Notes: generated by a model not told the origin, from the letters alone. A stretch of 64,000 nt of DNA from Cytobacillus oceanisediminis (GCF_003182355.1 NZ_QGTW01000007.1:124001-188000), one strand, 5' to 3'; positions 42,629 to 50,470 are shown, counted from the first letter of the stretch. Translations and numbers: made by a program.

Positions 42629-44382
42629 GAGAGCACCTCCTCTTCTGCAGCAGCCTGGGTTTGCTGCCTTTCATATTGCTCCTTATACCAGCCATTCCTG
42701 GCCATTAGCCCCTCATGTGTGCCTTCTTCAATAATTGCTCCTTCATCGAGGACGATAATGTGGTCAGCATGCTGGACAGCTGACATCCGATGGGTTGTGA
42801 TGATCGTAGTTCTATTCTTTCGTTCAGATCGGATATTATCGATGATTCTTTTCTCCGTTTTTGCATCAACTGCTGACAGCGAGTCATCCAGTATAAGAAT
42901 TTCCGGATCTTTTACAAGTGCACGAGCGATGGAAATTCGTTGTTTTTGACCTCCTGATAAGGCAACCCCTTTTTCGCCGACAAGCGTTTCCAGCCCTTCC
43001 GGAAGCATCTCCAGGTCTTTGCGGAAGGCTGCCAAATCAATGGCCTTTTGCATATCCTCTTCCGTCGCATCCTTTTTTCCAAAAAGGATGTTTTCACGTA
43101 CGGTTCTTGAAAACAGAACGTGATCCTGGGGAACATAACCGATCCAGCCCCTTGTTCTCTCTAGTTCCTGATCTTCAATCGGTACATTTGCAATTGCAAG
43201 TGTACCGGTTCCCGAAGGATACTCCCTCAACAGCTGTTTAATAAAAGTGGTTTTCCCGCTGCCTGTTTTCCCGACAATTCCCAGCGTTTCCCCCCGCTCT
43301 ATATGCAAATGTATCTCTTTTAAGTTTGCTGCTTTAGATGAAGGATATTGGAAGTGTACATCTGCAAAAGAAACACTATCTGGTGTTTCAACAACGGAAG
43401 GTTCTTCCGGATTTTTTATATCCTGTTTTGCAGATAAAGTTTCCTGTACCCGATCGAGTGAGGCGTTTCCTCTTTGCATCACATTGATTAATTCTCCGAT
43501 TGCAAACATCGGCCAAATCAGCATTCCTAAATACACATTGAAAGAAACAAGTTGGCCTAATGTAATAGATTGACTGAAAACAAGATAAGCCCCGTATCCA
43601 AGCCCAATAAGATAACTTAGACCGACTATGACTTTTATGGTTGGCTCAAACAGAGAGTCAATTTTGGCCACTTGAATATTTTTCTTATAAACATCCTCGG
43701 TAAGATTATGGAAGCGCTGCTGATCGGCTCTTTCCTGTACATAAGCGCGCACAACCCTCACTCCCGAAACCGATTCAAGGACCCGGTCATTCAGTTCTCC
43801 AAATGCATCCTGAGCACTCATAAATCGGGTATGGATCTTCTTGCCGTATACCTTTATTAAATAAGCCATAATAGGCAGAGGTAAAATGGCTGCAAATGTT
43901 AATTTCCAGCTCACTAAAAACCCCATAGTACACAGAATTGTCAGCATAAAAACACTTGAATCCACGAGTGTTAGTATCCCAAATCCAGCTGTGACCGAAA
44001 TGGCTTTTAAATCATTTGTCGCCCTGGCCATTAAGTCACCGGTACGATTCTTTTCAAAAAATGTTGGAGTCATTTTCAGCAAATGGCCCATAAATTGTGT
44101 CCTCAGCTTTCTTTCTACCAGAAATGCCCCGCCAAAGAGCTGATACATCCAAATATACGTAATGGCATAGGACACTATAGTTATTACTGCCAATAAACCC
44201 AGGTACTCTATAATTTTTGCACGATCCATTTCACCCAGGTGAATATCGTCAATTGCCATCCCTACAAGCCTTGGAGGCATCACATCCAGAATGCCGACAA
44301 TGATTAACAGGGTGATTGCTACCGCATACCTTTTCCAGTTTTCTTTAAAAAACCAGCTTAATTTCCCTAAAATTGAAAACAA
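42625..44382 (-). CDS. bmrC: Heterodimeric multidrug ABC exporter subunit BmrC (YheI)
   Basis: A 585-residue half-exporter with six helices and one NBD: Walker A GKTGSGKTT, signature ALSGGQKQRISIARA, Walker B LILDDSLSAVD. Asp replaces the catalytic Glu, the degenerate site expected for BmrC. The N-terminus (MFSILGKLSWFFKENWKRY) supports TTG 44382 behind AGGGGAG rather than the longer TTG 44412. Two short ORFs and hairpins upstream suggest leader control. Confidence 0.92.
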   Translation of the reverse strand: MFSILGKLSWFFKENWKRYAVAITLLIIVGILDVMPPRLVGMAIDDIHLGEMDRAKIIEYLGLLAVITIVSYAITYIWMYQLFGGAFLVERKLRTQFMGHLLKMTPTFFEKNRTGDLMARATNDLKAISVTAGFGILTLVDSSVFMLTILCTMGFLVSWKLTFAAILPLPIMAYLIKVYGKKIHTRFMSAQDAFGELNDRVLESVSGVRVVRAYVQERADQQRFHNLTEDVYKKNIQVAKIDSLFEPTIKVIVGLSYLIGLGYGAYLVFSQSITLGQLVSFNVYLGMLIWPMFAIGELINVMQRGNASLDRVQETLSAKQDIKNPEEPSVVETPDSVSFADVHFQYPSSKAANLKEIHLHIERGETLGIVGKTGSGKTTFIKQLLREYPSGTGTLAIANVPIEDQELERTRGWIGYVPQDHVLFSRTVRENILFGKKDATEEDMQKAIDLAAFRKDLEMLPEGLETLVGEKGVALSGGQKQRISIARALVKDPEILILDDSLSAVDAKTEKRIIDNIRSERKNRTTIITTHRMSAVQHADHIIVLDEGAIIEEGTHEGLMARNGWYKEQYERQQTQAAAEEEVLS

Positions 44383-44415
44383 AGTTCTCTCCCCTCTCCG
44401 CAGGAAGCCCAAGGA

Positions 44416-44438
44416 TTAAATATCTAATTCAATCCGTT
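44416..44438 (-). promoter_or_regulatory. Hairpin in the bmrC leader
   Basis: On the minus strand GGATTGAAT-tagat-ATTTAATCC forms a 9-bp stem with one G-U pair. It lies between the 19-codon ORF and the bmrC start. No T run follows, so it is not an intrinsic terminator; it could affect translation. Confidence 0.4.
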
Positions 44439-44467
44439 GCTTCACCTATCCAATAACTGATCCTTAA

Positions 44468-44527
44468 CTAGCCGCCATCGAGATCCTCTGGCAAAGCTGC
44501 TTTTCTTTCCATTCTTAATGCACTCAT
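44468..44527 (-). CDS. Candidate leader peptide directly before bmrC, 19 aa
   Basis: ATG 44527 behind AAGGAGG opens a 19-codon frame, MSALRMERKAALPEDLDGG, ending 86 nt before bmrC. Its position matches that of a leader ORF; B. subtilis bmrCD is controlled by a translated leader ORF, bmrB. The sequence itself I cannot match to BmrB. Confidence 0.45.
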   Translation of the reverse strand: MSALRMERKAALPEDLDGG

Positions 44528-44623
44528 GTAAAATTCCTCCTTTTTGTTTGTTTTCTGCCGTTCAGCAGCAGCGCGCTTTTTCACGCAATAGTTTATGGAA
44601 ACAGGCATAGCCTGCAGGTCCCC

Positions 44624-44893
44624 AGAAAAGCGGAGGCGCCGTTGCCCATCGACGGAGCGTGGTGGACTGAGGCCCACAGGTTGTAGGTCACTCAGACGTT
44701 GCCACAGGACGTGGCGTTCTTAGTCTGAGTTCCTTTTGTGAGATAAAGGAAACACGAAGAGCGTTAGCGATTCGATGTTGACTTATAACGCTCGGAAACG
44801 CGCACGTCCTGTGCGCCTCGCCTTACTAGCACATCCTGTGCGTCGTCGTAGACGAGGTGAAGGAAGCACGTCGAGTCGATAGGGCGCCAAAGC
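44624..44893. repeat. Second-type intergenic repeat in the bmrC leader region
   Basis: A GC-rich block containing AAAAGCGGAGGCGCCGTTGC, TGGTGGACTGAGGCCC, CACAGGACGTGGCGTTC and two tandem echoes ACGTCCTGTGCGCC and ACATCCTGTGCGTCG. Composition differs from the flanking DNA and no gene is visible. I recall similar AGCGGAGGCGCC blocks between genes in other Bacillus-type genomes. It separates the hairpins at 44938-45008 from bmrC. Confidence 0.55.
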
Positions 44894-44930
44894 TAGACAG
44901 TTATCAAAGTTGGTATTGCTCATTAAGGCA

Positions 44931-44965
44931 AAAAAAAGGACATACCGCGGCATGCGATATGTCCT
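44931..44965 (-). terminator. Intrinsic terminator downstream of 23-aa leader ORF
   Basis: On the minus strand AGGACATATCGC-atgcc-GCGGTATGTCCT is followed by T7. It lies about 550 nt before bmrC and 80 nt after the 23-codon ORF. Confidence 0.75.
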
Positions 44966-44973
44966 AAAAAGAC

Positions 44974-45008
44974 AAAAGAGCGCACGTTACGAATCGTAAC
45001 CTGTGCTC
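44974..45008 (-). terminator. Hairpin preceding the terminator (possible attenuator part)
   Basis: GAGCGCACGTTACG / CGTAACCTGTGCTC forms a long stem with two mismatches, followed on the minus strand by TTTT. In tandem with the terminator at 44931-44965. Confidence 0.6.
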
Positions 45009-45042
45009 CTTAAAAAAGTGCAGAAAAAAACTGCTTACAATT

Positions 45043-45114
45043 TTATTTATTCATAGGAGAGGCTACAATTTTTCTGTATTCAGCTATTTTCTGAAGATGA
45101 TGGATTAAGATCAT
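45043..45114 (-). CDS. Candidate leader peptide with downstream hairpins, 23 aa
   Basis: ATG 45114 after AAGGAGGGGTACAAA opens the frame MILIHHLQKIAEYRKIVASP-MNK. Two hairpins, one a clear terminator, follow within 110 nt. This is the arrangement of a ribosome-stalling leader controlling an antibiotic-response gene, plausibly bmrCD downstream. The distance and intervening repeat make the assignment tentative. Confidence 0.5.
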   Translation of the reverse strand: MILIHHLQKIAEYRKIVASPMNK

Positions 45115-45211
45115 TTTGTACCCCTCCTTTTCATTATTTTCCATATTGGTAAGATTATCATCGCTTTTCCAAAAAGTCAATCAGCCTTTTTCTCATTCTT
45201 TAAAATTTTCT

Positions 45212-45258
45212 GTCATTCAAAAAAAGATCCCTATTAGTAAGGATCTTTTTTGAATGAC
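45212..45258. terminator. Long bidirectional terminator
   Basis: GTCATTCAAAAAAAGATCC / GGATCTTTTTTGAATGAC, an 18-bp stem with one bulged A. Confidence 0.85.
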
Positions 45259-45310
45259 TGATTTTGCATACTTTGTTTCTGTTTAAATATAATTAACATT
45301 CAAAACCTTG

Positions 45311-45375
45311 TCTGTTGATTTCCGTTGCAGGTGATAGCTTTCCGAGGGGCAGTCTCAGGAGCCTCCTCGGCGCTT
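45311..45375 (-). repeat. Dispersed intergenic repeat, partial copy E
   Basis: Only one end is present: TCTGTTGATTTCCGTTGCAG at 45311-45330, equivalent to the right end of copy C in reverse. The rest has diverged into GAGGGGCAGTCTCAGGAGCC-type sequence before the hydrolase gene. Confidence 0.55.
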
Positions 45376-45386
45376 AGCATTTGCTC

Positions 45387-46175
45387 TTATGAAGCAAGTC
45401 TTCTCTTTTGTCTATTGATAAATTCAATCGTAATCTGATTAAATAAGTCCGGTTCGTCAATATTGCAGACATGCCCCGCACCTTTAATTACCTTAAATGT
45501 AGCCGTTTTTGCTTTTTGGGCGATTGTTTTAACAGACTTAATAAACAAGTGGTCCTCCTGCCCCATAATGAAAAGGGTGGGAATATGGGAAATGCTCGAT
45601 TGGAGTTTTTCAAGGTAAGGATTCACCGACTTGGTCAGTGATAGCCAATTGATAAATTCCTTTTGGCACATTTTCGCTGCCTGCCTTACAAAAGCATGTC
45701 TTGATTCAAGATGGTTATTCTTTGGCATAATGATCCAGGCAAACAAGCGGTAAAGAAGCATATAAGGCAGTATGTACTTTGTGGCATTGGCAATGGCAAT
45801 TAGAAACCTTGTCCGCCAATTCAATTCCGTGATGGCTCCGCCAAGAATCATGGAAGCAACTCTCGCAGGGTGCTCCTGGGCGATCGTTTGAATCACAATG
45901 GTTCCCAGAGATATTCCAACAAAATGGGATTCTTCGATATGCAAATGATCCAGCACATCAAGAATTTCTCGGGACACTTCTGAGAAATGATCCCCATCCT
46001 CCCAAGTGCCTTTGCCGGACTGCCCATGGCCACGCAAATCTACCAGCAGTACATTAAAATACTTTTTATAGGCCCTCATTTGTTTATACCAAATGGCAGA
46101 GCTTCCCCCTGCGCCATGCACAAAGGTTACCCAGGGCAAAGATTCGTCTTTCACATAGGTGCGGTAATATAGCAT
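45387..46175 (-). CDS. Alpha/beta hydrolase
   Basis: A 262-residue alpha/beta-fold hydrolase. Oxyanion-hole region FVHGAGGSSAIW (about 17-28), nucleophile elbow GISLGT (Ser in place), acid region GQEDHLF, and the catalytic His in IKGAGHVCNIDEP. The substrate cannot be inferred; such proteins include esterases, lactonases and C-C hydrolases. Single gene; no partner gene identifies a pathway. Confidence 0.85.
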   Translation of the reverse strand: MLYYRTYVKDESLPWVTFVHGAGGSSAIWYKQMRAYKKYFNVLLVDLRGHGQSGKGTWEDGDHFSEVSREILDVLDHLHIEESHFVGISLGTIVIQTIAQEHPARVASMILGGAITELNWRTRFLIAIANATKYILPYMLLYRLFAWIIMPKNNHLESRHAFVRQAAKMCQKEFINWLSLTKSVNPYLEKLQSSISHIPTLFIMGQEDHLFIKSVKTIAQKAKTATFKVIKGAGHVCNIDEPDLFNQITIEFINRQKRRLAS

Positions 46176-46404
46176 ATAAAACTCCTATCCTTTTTCCAGC
46201 GTCATTTTATTAAAGTGTGATTACATAAAAGAAGTTTCACTCTATTTTAATGGATTTCAACAAAAAAAGCTTATAAAATCACATAATATTCATTAGTTTT
46301 TATCAAGTAGTTTCTGCCAGGTTCTTATATCCTACCAATACCTTCCCTCTTTTTTACATACAAAAACCAGACAGCCTCTTTTTCCTTTCATTTGTTTGAG
46401 AGCC

Positions 46405-46432
46405 ATAAAAAAACCAGCCGAATTCAGCTGGT
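46405..46432 (-). terminator. Terminator of the sigY operon
   Basis: On the minus strand ACCAGCTGAATTCGGCTGGT (palindromic stem) is followed by T7. Confidence 0.85.
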
Positions 46433-46443
46433 CAGCTTTCCTA

Positions 46444-46761
46444 TTATTCTTCAACAACTGCTGCTGTTCCATAGGCGATAATTTCAGCAGCATTTTGCAT
46501 AACAGCCGAAGTTTGAAGGCGCATGCCAATGATGGCATTTGCCCCTTTTTCCCTGGCATCCTCCACCATTCTGCCAATTGCCTTTTGCCTTGCTTCATCC
46601 ATCATCTCTGTATACTCGCCAATTTCTCCGCCTACAATCGTTTTTAATCCAGCCAATAAATCTTTTCCGATATGTTTGGTCTGTACGGTACTGCCTCTTA
46701 CAAATCCTTTTATTTCTTTAATTTCTTTTCCATGGACCATATCAGTAGTTACGATAATCAT
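46444..46761 (-). CDS. YbjQ/UPF0145-family protein
   Basis: A 105-residue protein with the UPF0145 pattern: MIIVTTDMVHGKEIKEIKGF, GGEIGEYTEMMDEARQKAI and ANAIIGMRLQTSAVMQNAAEI. Members form pentameric beta/alpha assemblies of unknown role, sometimes annotated as heavy-metal binding. ATG 46761 gives correct spacing to GAGGGGG. It is the last gene of the sigY operon, overlapping yxlE by 20 nt, where B. subtilis has the yxlFG ABC transporter. Confidence 0.85.
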   Translation of the reverse strand: MIIVTTDMVHGKEIKEIKGFVRGSTVQTKHIGKDLLAGLKTIVGGEIGEYTEMMDEARQKAIGRMVEDAREKGANAIIGMRLQTSAVMQNAAEIIAYGTAAVVEE

Positions 46762-46945
46762 TCCGGTCATCCCCCTCTTTTTCTTTTCTTCTCTCAGCCA
46801 GCAGCACAATAAAAATCGCAAAAATCATCACTGCATATAAAATATAAAACATGATCGCTGCTTTAATATTAATGAACAGCATAGCAATTCCCAGGAGCTG
46901 CCCGCCTGTAGCTGTGAGCAGCAGCATTTGTTTTAACTTTTTCAT
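46742..46945 (-). CDS. yxlE: YxlE-like membrane protein
   Basis: A 67-residue protein with two helices (LLLTATGGQLLGIAMLFI and AAIMFYILYAVMIFAIFIV) and a charged tail. Its place after yxlD in the sigY operon, size and topology fit YxlE, which modulates sigma-Y activity. Sequence recognition alone is weak. Confidence 0.65.
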   Translation of the reverse strand: MKKLKQMLLLTATGGQLLGIAMLFINIKAAIMFYILYAVMIFAIFIVLLAERRKEKEGDDRNDYRNY

Positions 46946-46956
46946 CCTTCCATCCC

Positions 46957-47163
46957 TCAATACTTATCTTTTTTCTGCCAAATCTTTCTGACAAAGATCA
47001 AATAAAACAGTGTCGGCATTGGTACCTGAATTAAGCCAATTATTCCCCATAGCCAATAATTATGCCCGTGCTTTCTTGCATCCAAAAATAAAAAGGTGCT
47101 CTGTGCAATTAAAATGATCCCGACAACTATTAGTAAAGGAAGGGAAATTTCTTCGTTATTCAT
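46957..47163 (-). CDS. yxlD: Sigma-Y negative regulator YxlD
   Basis: A 68-residue protein with two helices (LLIVVGIILIAQSTFLFL and YWLWGIIGLIQVPMPTLFYLI) and a basic C-terminus, containing ARKHGHNYWLWGIIGL as seen in phospholipase-D-nuclease-N-like small membrane proteins. In B. subtilis YxlC and YxlD act together to hold sigma-Y inactive. It overlaps the yxlC stop. Confidence 0.75.
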   Translation of the reverse strand: MNNEEISLPLLIVVGIILIAQSTFLFLDARKHGHNYWLWGIIGLIQVPMPTLFYLIFVRKIWQKKDKY

Positions 47164-47510
47164 GTACCATTCACCTGCTTAACAAAGCTGACTGTACTAT
47201 AAGCAATAATAAAAACAGTAACAATTCCCTGCAAAATAAAAAAGACAACCGGAAGCTGGTACAGCATAAATAAAACAGAACTTACGACAAGGAGCGCAAC
47301 AACTATAAAGATGGCCAAATCCCTCATTAGTTTCTTTTTCATGATTTGCTTTTGGTCAGTAACCAACTGTTCAAAGAATTGCAGATCAGGTGTGTATACC
47401 GGGACATTTTTTTCCAGCAAGTTCAATCCGTCCTCTATCTCCTTTATAGCAGCCAAATCGTTTTCATCTTGATGTTCGTGTTCGAGCGGCAGCACTTTTC
47501 GGTTCGTCAT
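47160..47510 (-). CDS. yxlC: Anti-sigma-Y factor YxlC
   Basis: A 116-residue protein: acidic cytosolic N-terminal half (ENDLAAIKEIEDGLNLLEK), then two membrane helices (IFIVVALLVVSSVLFMLY, VVFFILQGIVTVFIIAYS). This matches the YxlC membrane anti-sigma arrangement. It starts inside the 3' end of sigY (47-nt overlap) after AGGAG, so it is made in proportion to the sigma factor. Confidence 0.82.
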   Translation of the reverse strand: MTNRKVLPLEHEHQDENDLAAIKEIEDGLNLLEKNVPVYTPDLQFFEQLVTDQKQIMKKKLMRDLAIFIVVALLVVSSVLFMLYQLPVVFFILQGIVTVFIIAYSTVSFVKQVNGT

Positions 47511-48027
47511 GAAGTTTCAACTCCTCTCTTACAGCCATGATCCCGTTATGCACCCTTGATTTAACGGTACCAGCAGGTATTTTCATCAACTCTCCTATTT
47601 CTTCATAAGAATAGCCGTAATAATGTTTAAGAATAATAGGAATTCGGATATCTTCTTTAAGCTTTCCAAGAGCTGATAATGCATCATTCCATTCCTCATT
47701 TCGGCTTTCAAGATGCCACTTCATCCTCCTGGATGCTCCCTCCTGATTTTTCCAATTTTTTTCTCTTTGTGACTTCCGCTGCTGATCAATATATAAATTG
47801 GTCGCAATCGATAGAAGCCAGGAGGAAAATTTGGCTTTTCCATTAAACATGCCGATTTTTTCAACACATTTGGCCATCGTTTCCTGAGCGAGCTCTTCAG
47901 CTGTGTCAGGATTCATTGTAATTTTGATTAAGTACTTAACCAGAAAGGGATAGTTATTTTTAAAAAGCATGGCAAAAGCGAGCTGATCTCCTCGTTTTGC
48001 ACTTATAATAAGGTCTTTCTCCTCCAT
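47464..48027 (-). CDS. sigY: ECF sigma factor SigY
   Basis: A 187-residue extracytoplasmic-function sigma factor. Region 2 (about 10-85) includes AEELAQETMAKCVEKIGMF and SWLLSIATNLYIDQQRK. Region 4 (about 120-175) includes ILKHYYGYSYEEIGELMKIP and GTVKSRVHNG. Downstream yxlC-yxlD-yxlE identify it as SigY, which responds to nitrogen starvation in B. subtilis. It lies just downstream of a sigma-Y-like promoter, indicating autoregulation. Confidence 0.9.
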   Translation of the reverse strand: MEEKDLIISAKRGDQLAFAMLFKNNYPFLVKYLIKITMNPDTAEELAQETMAKCVEKIGMFNGKAKFSSWLLSIATNLYIDQQRKSQREKNWKNQEGASRRMKWHLESRNEEWNDALSALGKLKEDIRIPIILKHYYGYSYEEIGELMKIPAGTVKSRVHNGIMAVREELKLHDEPKSAAARTRTSR

Positions 48028-48084
48028 CAGCTTCTATCCTCTCTTCCCCATCATCCCATTGTTAACAGTTTATTTCACTCATAA

Positions 48085-48109
48085 GACGCTCAAGAGATTA
48101 ATTCGTTCA
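48085..48109 (-). promoter_or_regulatory. Autoregulatory sigma-Y-type promoter
   Basis: On the minus strand TGAACGA (48109-48103) and CGTC (48088-48085) are 14 bp apart, matching the TGAACG/CGTC pattern reported for the B. subtilis sigY promoter. It lies about 60 bp before the sigY ATG. Confidence 0.6.
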
Positions 48110-48156
48110 TTATTTTTAAAAATTATTTCTTAAACTATAGGCTCTATTAAATTCGC

Positions 48157-48362
48157 CTGTTGATTTCTGCTCCAGGCACTCCCTCTCCGCGAACGGTCCG
48201 GGTGCCTCCTCAAGCAATAAATCTGGGGGGCTCCCTTTGATCCGCACTTCCCGCAGGACATTGAATAGTCATCCTCAAATAGACGCGCACGAAGGAAATG
48301 CGAATACATTTCCGAGGATCTCGCGTCTTCCGCTCCAGTCAACAGAGTGCTAAAATCAACAT
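48157..48362 (-). repeat. Dispersed intergenic repeat, copy F
   Basis: Full reverse-orientation copy: CTGTTGATTT at 48157-48166 followed by CTGCTCCAGGCACTCC, inner GAGGATCTCGCGTCTTCC, and AGTCAACAGAGTGC (48337-48350) with the flank TAAAATCAACATTG. The inner part matches A and B. It lies between the sigY promoter and the MFS remnant. Confidence 0.75.
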
Positions 48363-48386
48363 TGATTTTTAACACAGTCAAAATAT

Positions 48387-48411
48387 AAAAAGCCCCTATT
48401 AAAGGGCTTTT
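48387..48411. terminator. Terminator after MFS remnant
   Basis: AAAAAGCCC-ctattaaa-GGGCTTTT. Confidence 0.75.
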
Positions 48412-48425
48412 ATCCTATTAATTCA

Positions 48426-48768
48426 TTATACTGTACCAGTTTGTTCCAAAGAATGCGATTTTATATTTTTTTCGTTTTTTTTGGTTAACTTTGGCAATAC
48501 CAGGCTGTAAAACACACCCACGAGCGACAAGCAGCCGCCCACCATCCAATACAGCATCTCAACTTTAAGTAATGACGGGAAGCTTACAGCTATGAAGCCG
48601 AGTGTTATGGATTGGGAGAGCATCATTAAAGGGCTGATCCAACCCTGAACCCTTCCCATCATTTTGGGATCAACAATGCTTGGCATCCATCCCCCTATTG
48701 CGATATTTACTAAAGGCAAACCAACGGCTGCAGCAAATAATAGCGTAAGGAAGAGATACGTATTTTCC
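48426..48768 (-). pseudogene. 5'-truncated MFS transporter
   Basis: The frame encodes only the C-terminal end of a major-facilitator protein: GGWMPSIVDPKMMGRVQGWI, which looks like the loop linking helices 10-11 of MFS exporters, plus the last two helices. The frame stays open upstream to about 48768 (TYLFLTLLFAAAVGLPLVNI) with no start and then meets a 13-bp terminator hairpin. The first eight to ten helices are missing, so it cannot transport. Confidence 0.75.
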
Positions 48769-48770
48769 GC

Positions 48771-48803
48771 AAAAGAGGCAGCTATAATAAAGCTGCCTCT
48801 TTT
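48771..48803. terminator. Perfect hairpin at the MFS truncation point
   Basis: AAAAGAGGCAGCT-ataata-AGCTGCCTCTTTT, a 13-bp perfect stem with A/T ends; bidirectional terminator. Confidence 0.85.
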
Positions 48804-48939
48804 CGAGGAGTCAAGTGCCCTCCGCTAATCAACTCAGTGGGTAAAATAAGTTTGCCTTCAAAACCATTATATAAAACGGTTAGTTTTAACCCCTATTAAA
48901 AGCTATTTAGAGGACTTTACTATTCAAACTGAGTCGGAG

Positions 48940-49025
48940 TGGAATTTATCATCAACTTTTGGAAAAATATCGTCAACTGCGGCTATATATCATCAACTTT
49001 ACGAATTTTACGGTCCCAACCATAT
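48940..49025. repeat. Degenerate phrase array before iadA 3' end
   Basis: Three close units of TATCATCAACTTT at about 25-30 bp spacing (TTATCATCAACTTTTGG, ATATCGTCAACTGCGG, ATATCATCAACTTTACG), then a weaker echo. Same style as the other arrays but a different phrase. No gene in 48804-49065. Confidence 0.5.
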
Positions 49026-49065
49026 TAAAAGGCTTGAACCTTTACAGTCCAAACCTATTCTGGTT

Positions 49066-50238
49066 TTATTCAAATGTCCCTTTAATAAGCGCTTCCCCAT
49101 TCTCAGCCATTTTTCTGCCGAGGGCAAATACAGAATGGATTGACAGATCTTCTTTATTTAATAACACCAGGTCTGCATCCTTTCCTGCCTCTACTGATCC
49201 CTTGCGATGAAGCTTTAAAATGGAAGCTGGGTTTTGGGTAATAACAGAGATAGCATCTTCAATGGAAATACCCTCATTAAAAATGGCATCACGGACTTCT
49301 TTATAAAGTGTAGAGACTTTGCCGATTTGAAGTCCGATTAACTCGCCATGTTCATTGAAGTCCGGCAGGCTCGCTTGTCCGTCAGAAGTAAATGTAATGC
49401 GTGAAATTGGTACTCCTTCACTAAGCATTTTCTTAAGGCCAACGCTGCATTTAACCTCCCCTTCCTCAAAAAACTTTGGAATGCTGCTTGTCGTAAAGTC
49501 GACAAAACCGCCTTTTCGGGCATATCGAATACCCTCTTCAAATAAATGAGGATTGCGGTTGATATGGGTTGGATAGAACTGCTTGATTGGTATATCCGAG
49601 TTATCCACTACTTCTTCAATCAGCTTCAAGTGATCAAAACTGTCACCAACATGGACATTCACGATGCCGGCTTTACCGGAGAGCATCCCGCCAATCCGGG
49701 CAGCTGAGGCAATTTTCGCCATTTCTTCAACTGTTGGCTGGGATGAACGATGATCAGCAATGGCTATTTCCCCAACCCCAATAATATTATCCACAAGGAT
49801 AAGATCGTCCTCAATCTTGCCTGTCAGTGTTTTGACAGGCACCTGGTACGAGCCTGTCTGAACATAACAGGTGATTCCTTCCTCTTCCAGCCCTCTTGCT
49901 TTTGCAATAAGGCTGGCCATTGTCCTAGTGGTGCCGTCTGTACCGATAACCCCTACCAATGTAGTAATACCTGATAAAGTGGCGTCTGTCAGCTGTATTT
50001 CAGGAGTTCGGGTTTTATAGCTGCCTTCCCCGCCGCCCCCTATTATATGTACATGTGAATCAATGAAACCTGGGACAATAATCTTTCCTTCTGCTTCAAC
50101 TACTTCGATATTAACGAAGCCCTTAGGTTTTTGTATGGAATCTTGAATAAAACCGATTTTGTCATTAACGATTAAAAGATCTTTTTTCCCTAAATATTTA
50201 GGAGCATAAATTTCACCATTTTTTATAAGAGTTAGCAT
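49066..50238 (-). CDS. iadA: Isoaspartyl dipeptidase
   Basis: A 390-residue amidohydrolase-superfamily enzyme that cleaves beta-aspartyl (isoAsp) dipeptides from damaged protein. Metal ligands: SHVHIIGGGGEGSY near residue 60, the His of QFYPTHINRN, and TFTSDGQ near the C-terminus; GKDADLVLLN is typical of the superfamily. ATG 50238 follows AAGGGAG; the longer start lacks support. Single gene. Confidence 0.92.
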   Translation of the reverse strand: MLTLIKNGEIYAPKYLGKKDLLIVNDKIGFIQDSIQKPKGFVNIEVVEAEGKIIVPGFIDSHVHIIGGGGEGSYKTRTPEIQLTDATLSGITTLVGVIGTDGTTRTMASLIAKARGLEEEGITCYVQTGSYQVPVKTLTGKIEDDLILVDNIIGVGEIAIADHRSSQPTVEEMAKIASAARIGGMLSGKAGIVNVHVGDSFDHLKLIEEVVDNSDIPIKQFYPTHINRNPHLFEEGIRYARKGGFVDFTTSSIPKFFEEGEVKCSVGLKKMLSEGVPISRITFTSDGQASLPDFNEHGELIGLQIGKVSTLYKEVRDAIFNEGISIEDAISVITQNPASILKLHRKGSVEAGKDADLVLLNKEDLSIHSVFALGRKMAENGEALIKGTFE

Positions 50239-50470
50239 GAATTTCTCCCTTCTAAACATCAATTCCTTCTACTATCTTATCTATTGGCCGACTTTCAGTG
50301 CAACCTTTGAATAAACCGCACTATACCGTTAATTGGAAAAAACACAGGTAATTATTCACACTTTATCGATGTGTGGTTTACCTTTTCTTCCCCCTGGGTA
50401 AATTCCTAGTACAAACGACATCACCTATTAATCGATTAATATAAAAACTTTTAAAAAGGAGATTTAAAAA

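Noticed and set aside
44416..44438. Hairpin before bmrC as an intrinsic terminator
   Set aside because: No T run follows the stem; kept only as a possible translational element.
14640..49025. CRISPR arrays as an explanation of the phrase repeats
   Set aside because: The phrases are imperfect, too short, irregularly spaced, lack unique spacers of constant length, and no cas genes are present.
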